Part shown: positions 60,518 to 64,000 of the stretch, one piece after another
Layout: the number at the start of each line of letters is the position of its first letter
Position numbering within the stretch: position 1 is the first letter of the stretch
Assembly (NCBI RefSeq): GCF_004216905.1
Contig: NZ_SGXJ01000001.1
Location: 2,480,001-2,544,000, forward strand
Origin: Kribbella sp. VKM Ac-2569
GTDB lineage: Bacteria; Actinomycetota; Actinomycetes; Propionibacteriales; Kribbellaceae
Reading direction: 5' to 3'
DNA length: 64,000 nucleotides
The notes under the pieces: generated by a model
Database searches by the model: none
What the model was told of the DNA's origin: nothing
Seen by the model: the letters and a program-made list of their open reading frames with translations, nothing else
Translations under genes and position numbers: made by a program

Positions 60518-61744
60518 GTGCCTCGATTCGTCGCCACCCGCCCGGACACCGGTCTGCTGTCGCTCCCGTGGGATGTCCCGCTGGAGGACTGGCCCGAAGA
60601 GCAGTTGGTCGCGCTGCCGCGCGGTATCTCGCGGCACGTGGTCCGCTTCGTCCGGGTCAACGGCAGCGTGTACGCGATCAAGGAGGTCCTCGAGCACCTG
60701 GCGATGCACGAGTACCGCCTGCTCCGCGACCTCGAACGGCTGGAGGCGCCGTCCGTCGAGCCCGTCGGCGTGATCACCGACCGGGTCGACCGCGACGGTG
60801 AGCCGATCGACTCGATCCTGATCACCCGGCACCTGCAGTTCTCACTGCCGTACCGCGCGCTGTTCTCCAGCACGCTGCGTCCTGACACCGTCAACCGGCT
60901 GATCGACGCCCTGGTCGCGCTGATCGTCCGGCTGCACCTGCTCGGCTTCTTCTGGGGCGACTGCTCGCTGTCGAACACCCTCTTCCGGCGCGACGCCGGC
61001 GCGTTCGCGGCGTACCTGGTGGATGCCGAGACCGGTGAACTCCACCAGGACATTTCCGACGGACAGCGGGCGCACGACCTCTACACCGCGGAGATCAACC
61101 TGTTCGGTGAGCTCCTCGACCTGCAGGAAGGCGGTCTGCTCGACGAGGCGATCGACCCGCAGGAGACGGTCGAGTCGATCCAGAAGCGGTACGAGGCGCT
61201 GTGGGCCGAGCTGACCGCTCCGGAGGAGTTCGGAGGAGACGAGATGCACCGGCTGGACTCGCGGATCCGCCGGCTGAACGAACTCGGCTTCGACGTCGCC
61301 GAGATCGACATCATCACCGACTGGGACGGCAGCCAGGTCCGGATCCAGCCGAAGGTCGTCGACGCCGGGCACCACTCCCGGCGGCTGCTGCGGCTGACCG
61401 GGCTGGACGTCGAGGAGAACCAGGCCCGCCGGTTGCTGAACGACCTGGACTCGTTCGCCGCCTCGACCGACCAGCAGAACGAGGACGAGGAGATCGTCGC
61501 CCACCAGTGGCTGACCGAGGTCTTCGAACCTGTCGTCCGCTCGGTCCCCCGCGACCTGAAGCGCAAACTCGAGCCCGCCGAGGTCTTCCACGAGGTCCTC
61601 GAACACCGCTGGTTCCTGTCCGAACAGGCCGGCCACGAGGTCGACACGATGGAGGCGGCCCGCTCGTACGTCGACGACGTACTGGCCGCGAAGCCGGACG
61701 AGAAGCTGGCACTGCCGACGCCGACGCTTCCCGAACCTGACTAG
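60518..61744 (+). CDS. DUF4032 protein with kinase-like N-terminal domain
   Basis: A 408-aa protein. The first 190 residues resemble a lipopolysaccharide-kinase/protein-kinase-like fold: K55 in VYAIKEV, a catalytic-loop-like W-G-D148-C-S-L-S-N153, and D169 in YLVDAETGE as the DFG-like Asp. The C-terminal half (about 235-400) is DUF4032 (LGFDVAEIDIITDWDGSQVRIQPKVVDAGHHSRRLLRLTGLDVEENQARRLLNDL and WFLSEQAGHEV). The function is unknown; the active-site residues suggest it may still phosphorylate something. The start is GTG with GGGAG only 2 nt before it, so initiation may be leaderless or start slightly elsewhere. Confidence 0.8.
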   Translation: MPRFVATRPDTGLLSLPWDVPLEDWPEEQLVALPRGISRHVVRFVRVNGSVYAIKEVLEHLAMHEYRLLRDLERLEAPSVEPVGVITDRVDRDGEPIDSILITRHLQFSLPYRALFSSTLRPDTVNRLIDALVALIVRLHLLGFFWGDCSLSNTLFRRDAGAFAAYLVDAETGELHQDISDGQRAHDLYTAEINLFGELLDLQEGGLLDEAIDPQETVESIQKRYEALWAELTAPEEFGGDEMHRLDSRIRRLNELGFDVAEIDIITDWDGSQVRIQPKVVDAGHHSRRLLRLTGLDVEENQARRLLNDLDSFAASTDQQNEDEEIVAHQWLTEVFEPVVRSVPRDLKRKLEPAEVFHEVLEHRWFLSEQAGHEVDTMEAARSYVDDVLAAKPDEKLALPTPTLPEPD

Positions 61745-61773
61745 GTCCTGTCTGGATCACCAGACAGGACCTA
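61742..61773 (+). terminator. Terminator overlapping the DUF4032 stop codon
   Basis: TAGGTCCTGTCTGG (61742-61755) and CCAGACAGGACCTA (61760-61773) pair perfectly over 14 bp with the loop ATCA. The left arm includes the stop codon. AAATCCC follows, so there is no T-run. Confidence 0.85.
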
Positions 61774-61782
61774 AATCCCTGC

Positions 61783-61805
61783 AACGTTCCGGGGCTCACC
61801 GGCGT
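61783..61805 (+). promoter_or_regulatory. ECF-type promoter upstream of the sigma factor gene
   Basis: AAC (61783-61785) and CGT (61803-61805) separated by 17 bp match the AAC...CGT core used by many group 4 (ECF) sigma factors. This would place the transcript start about 15 nt before the ATG and suggests that the sigma factor drives its own gene. Confidence 0.5.
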
Positions 61806-61826
61806 GATGTGGGTGGGAGGTGCCGG

Positions 61827-62321
61827 ATGGAGACGCCGGAGTTCGACGAGTGGGTGGCGCAGCGGGGGGCCGCGCTGTTGCGGTTCGCCTACCTGCTCAC
61901 CCGCGACCACGTGCGCGCCGAGGAGGCCGTGCAGGACGCGCTGATCGCTGCGTACTCACGGTGGAGCAGGATCTGCCGCGGTCAGGATCCCGAGGCGTAC
62001 GTCCGCCGGTCGATCGTGAACGCCGACATCTCCCGCTGGCGCCGGTTCCTCCGGCACGAGACGCCGACCGCGGATCCGGTGCAGACATCGTCCCGGCCGG
62101 ATCATGCCGACGCGCAGGCGGAGCAGGACGCGATCTGGACGCTGTGCGCGACCTTGCCGACCAAGCAACGAGCCGCCGTCATCCTGCGGTACTACGAGGA
62201 CCTGCCCGACGCCGAGATCGCCGCGATCCTCGACTGCTCGCCCGCCACCGTCCGCTCGCAGGTCCATCGGGCGCTGGCCACTCTGCGGACCACGCTGACC
62301 ACGGTCGAGGAGGCCACCTGA
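61827..62321 (+). CDS. SigE-family ECF RNA polymerase sigma factor
   Basis: A 164-aa sigma-70 factor with regions 2 and 4 only. Region 2 (about 8-75) has LLRFAYLLTRDHVRAEEAVQDALIAAYSRW and a region 2.4 helix DPEAYVRRSIVNADISRWRR. Region 4 (about 105-160) has LPTKQRAAVILRYYEDLPDAEIAAILDCSPATVRSQVHRALATLR. This is the SigE subfamily common in Kribbella and Streptomyces. ATG 61827 has GGAGGTG 5 nt upstream. The next gene starts one base after the stop, so its product likely regulates this sigma factor. Confidence 0.93.
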   Translation: METPEFDEWVAQRGAALLRFAYLLTRDHVRAEEAVQDALIAAYSRWSRICRGQDPEAYVRRSIVNADISRWRRFLRHETPTADPVQTSSRPDHADAQAEQDAIWTLCATLPTKQRAAVILRYYEDLPDAEIAAILDCSPATVRSQVHRALATLRTTLTTVEEAT

Positions 62322-62322
62322 T

Positions 62323-63363
62323 ATGAACGCCACCGAAGACCTGATCGCGGACAGCCTGTCGAAGCACGCAGCGGATGCGCCGTCGGACGAGCACCTGCTG
62401 TCGACCATCCATCACCGCCTGCGCCGCCGCCGGACTGGTCGCACCATCGGAGCCGCTGTGCTGGCCTGCACCGCCGTCGCGACCGCGATCACCGCGAGCC
62501 ACTCGCTCACGGGCGAACTCCGGACCGACCCGCAGGTCGCCCGCCCAGGCACACCCGCGTCCGGCTGGCACTGGGAGTCGTACAAGACCGCGCAGGTACA
62601 GGTCCCGGACTCGTGGACGCAGTACATCTCCGGACCAGCGCCTTGTACGACGTTCGGCAACACGGCGCTCCCCACGATCGGACGGTTCAACGACTGGCTC
62701 GGGAAGAGCGCCTATACGTGTGAGGACGCCGTACTCCCACTGGGCCGGCGGTCGCCGTACCTGTGGTTCAACGACGTCCAGGCGCCCGGAATCAAGCAGT
62801 ACGACGCAGGCTGGACCGAAGAGACCCGCCTGGTCGCCGGCACGAAGATCAGTGTGCTGACGAAGGACGACGCGCTCCGCCGCCGCATCCTCGACTCGGC
62901 CCGCCCGATCACCGGCACGGACTACTACGGCTGCCCGCCGACCGACGTCGGACCGGAGGGCACGGGCCTGAATGCGAAGGACCCGATCACCTCGGCCAGC
63001 ATCTGTGAGTACTGGCAGGGCTCGCTGATCTCTGCATCCCAGCTCGCCGCCAAGTCCGCCGCCGCGTTCGCGCAGCGAGTCAACGCCTCACCGGAAGGTT
63101 CACAGCGAGCCCGCTTCGAGGGGTGCAGACAGCCCGATCAACGGACCTACGTCGTCACGCTCCACGGCCGCGAGAAGTCCTACCCGGTCCGGCTCATCGC
63201 CGACTACTGCACGGTGGACCATTCGTTCCCGACCGACGACGGCAGCACCGTACGCCGCGCCGACGCCACCACCCTCGACCTGATCAAGCAAGGCGTCCAC
63301 CACCCCAACCAACCCAGCGACCTCTTCGACCCGGCCGGTCCCCTCACTCCCTCACCGCGCTGA
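62323..63363 (+). CDS. Membrane-anchored partner of the sigma factor (possible anti-sigma)
   Basis: A 346-aa protein with an N-terminal cytoplasmic segment (1-40, MNATEDLIADSLSKHAADAPSDEHLL, basic RRRRTGR), one membrane helix (about 42-62) and an extracytoplasmic domain with six cysteines. I recognise no known anti-sigma domain; the position directly after the sigma gene (1 bp gap) and the topology suggest a membrane-bound sensor or anti-sigma factor. The last 12 bp overlap the convergent GH16 gene. Confidence 0.65.
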   Translation: MNATEDLIADSLSKHAADAPSDEHLLSTIHHRLRRRRTGRTIGAAVLACTAVATAITASHSLTGELRTDPQVARPGTPASGWHWESYKTAQVQVPDSWTQYISGPAPCTTFGNTALPTIGRFNDWLGKSAYTCEDAVLPLGRRSPYLWFNDVQAPGIKQYDAGWTEETRLVAGTKISVLTKDDALRRRILDSARPITGTDYYGCPPTDVGPEGTGLNAKDPITSASICEYWQGSLISASQLAAKSAAAFAQRVNASPEGSQRARFEGCRQPDQRTYVVTLHGREKSYPVRLIADYCTVDHSFPTDDGSTVRRADATTLDLIKQGVHHPNQPSDLFDPAGPLTPSPR

Positions 63364-64000
63364 GTAGACGCGGACGTAGTCGACGTCGAACGAGTTGGGG
63401 AATGGCGTCGTGGCGTCTGGCGGGCCGCCGCGGTCGGGGTTGGCCCAGGTGCCGCTGTTGAGGACGACGTACATGGGTTTGTCGGGGACCTGGGCGCCGG
63501 TGATGTTCGAGGTTGGCTTGCCGTCGACGGTGAAGGTGATGTGGCCGGGTGACCACAGCACGCCGTACTTGTGCCAACCAGTCGTGGGGTTGAGTCCGGT
63601 CGCCCAATGGCTGTCCCAGCGGACGTTGGGCCAGGTGCCGGATGCCAGGCCGCTGTGCATGCTCTCGATGCTCCCGAACCATTCGGCGACATCGATCTCC
63701 GGTGGCCAGCTGCGGTCCTGCGGAATCAGCCAGAACGCCGGCCACAACCCCTTGCCTGCCGGGAACTTCGCGCAGATCTCCCAGTACCCGTAGGTCTGGA
63801 AGAACTTGTCGTGCGAGGAGATGAACCCCTCGGTGTACTGATACGTCCCGGCCGGATCCGTGCCGACCACCGGCTTGTTGTCGGTCACCAGCCGCAACTT
63901 CCCATCGGACAGCACGACGTTCTCGTCGACGGCGTAACTCCCGTACGAGGTGTTGTGGTAATGCCCACCCGCCCGTCCGGGAAAGTCCATCACCGTGCTC
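63352..64000 (-). CDS. GH16 family endo-beta-glucanase-like enzyme (N-terminus beyond window)
   Basis: The visible 215 residues are most of a GH16 catalytic domain; the frame runs past the right edge, so the signal peptide and start are missing. The active site is E-I-D-x-x-E in PPEIDVAEWFG, where the first Glu is the nucleophile and the last the acid/base. Flanking FQTYGYWEICAKFPAGKGLWPAFWLIP and HKYGVLWSPGHITFTVDGK are typical. GH16 enzymes cut laminarin, lichenan, agar and related beta-glucans. The enzyme is probably secreted. The 3' end overlaps the previous gene by 12 bp. Confidence 0.88.
   Translation of the reverse strand, partial: STVMDFPGRAGGHYHNTSYGSYAVDENVVLSDGKLRLVTDNKPVVGTDPAGTYQYTEGFISSHDKFFQTYGYWEICAKFPAGKGLWPAFWLIPQDRSWPPEIDVAEWFGSIESMHSGLASGTWPNVRWDSHWATGLNPTTGWHKYGVLWSPGHITFTVDGKPTSNITGAQVPDKPMYVVLNSGTWANPDRGGPPDATTPFPNSFDVDYVRVYSAR

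Overview
The window is high-GC, densely coded actinobacterial DNA. It has many GTG starts, 1- to 4-bp stop/start overlaps, a SoxR with actinobacterial architecture, a SigE-family ECF sigma factor, a snapalysin, a CsoR-CopA copper operon and an MsiK-type shared sugar ATPase. The gene style fits Kribbella or a close relative (Propionibacteriales/Nocardioidales); this is inference from content, not a search. About 60 protein genes are supported. I saw no tRNA, rRNA, CRISPR array or phage block. The one clear mobile element is a solo tnpB element of the IS200/IS605 group.

Layout. 1-6.3 kb: end of a SpoU methyltransferase gene, a SecD-head-like membrane protein, a short UvrC-like nuclease, a 1005-aa secreted glucose/sorbosone dehydrogenase carrying PKD, CBM32 and ricin domains, and a serine beta-lactamase-like hydrolase. 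6.7-17.3 kb: small-molecule enzymes and transporters (MBL hydrolase, phytase-like esterase, FAD oxidase plus SDR, a TetR/DHA2 efflux pair, cupin, a second MFS protein, DUF1851, gamma-carbonic anhydrase, DinB). 17.5-23.1 kb: a CitA/CitB-type two-component system divergent from a complete tctCBA tricarboxylate transporter. 23.1-31.1 kb: EVE protein, MFS protein, YcaQ-type DNA glycosylase, adenylate cyclase, and a ybjQ/GH1/sugar-MFS operon. 31.1-32.4 kb: the TnpB element, inserted exactly at the 3' end of a secreted penicillin-acylase gene (32.4-35.6 kb). 35.7-42.2 kb: SelA-like PLP enzyme, DEAD-box helicase with a repeat-rich N-terminus and long leader, SoxR, a TetR/hydrolase pair and snapalysin. 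42.3-50.1 kb: LacI regulator, MsiK-type ATPase, GT2 and YfhO cell-envelope genes, ABC exporter. 50.3-54.2 kb: csoR-copZ-(His/Met-rich protein)-copA. 54.5-60.4 kb: an alpha-glucoside operon (binding protein, two permeases, GH13 glucosidase) with its LacI regulator. 60.5-64 kb: DUF4032 protein, ECF sigma factor with a membrane partner, and the start-truncated end of a GH16 enzyme.

How genes work together. The ABC sugar operon at 54.5-59.3 kb has no ATPase of its own. The MsiK-type ATPase at 43.5 kb can supply it. The two LacI genes next to these loci encode close paralogues, and both upstream regions carry the same dyad GCAAG-NN-(C/T)TTGC. This suggests one linked alpha-glucoside regulon. The copper operon has near-textbook CsoR sites between its -35 and -10 boxes.

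Several convergent gene pairs are separated by unusually long intergenic palindromes (arms up to 33 bp). Their role is not explained by coding content; long bidirectional terminators or small palindromic elements are the two obvious readings. The most noteworthy system for follow-up is the intact TnpB with its predicted omega-RNA and a duplicated end-like hairpin on its other side.
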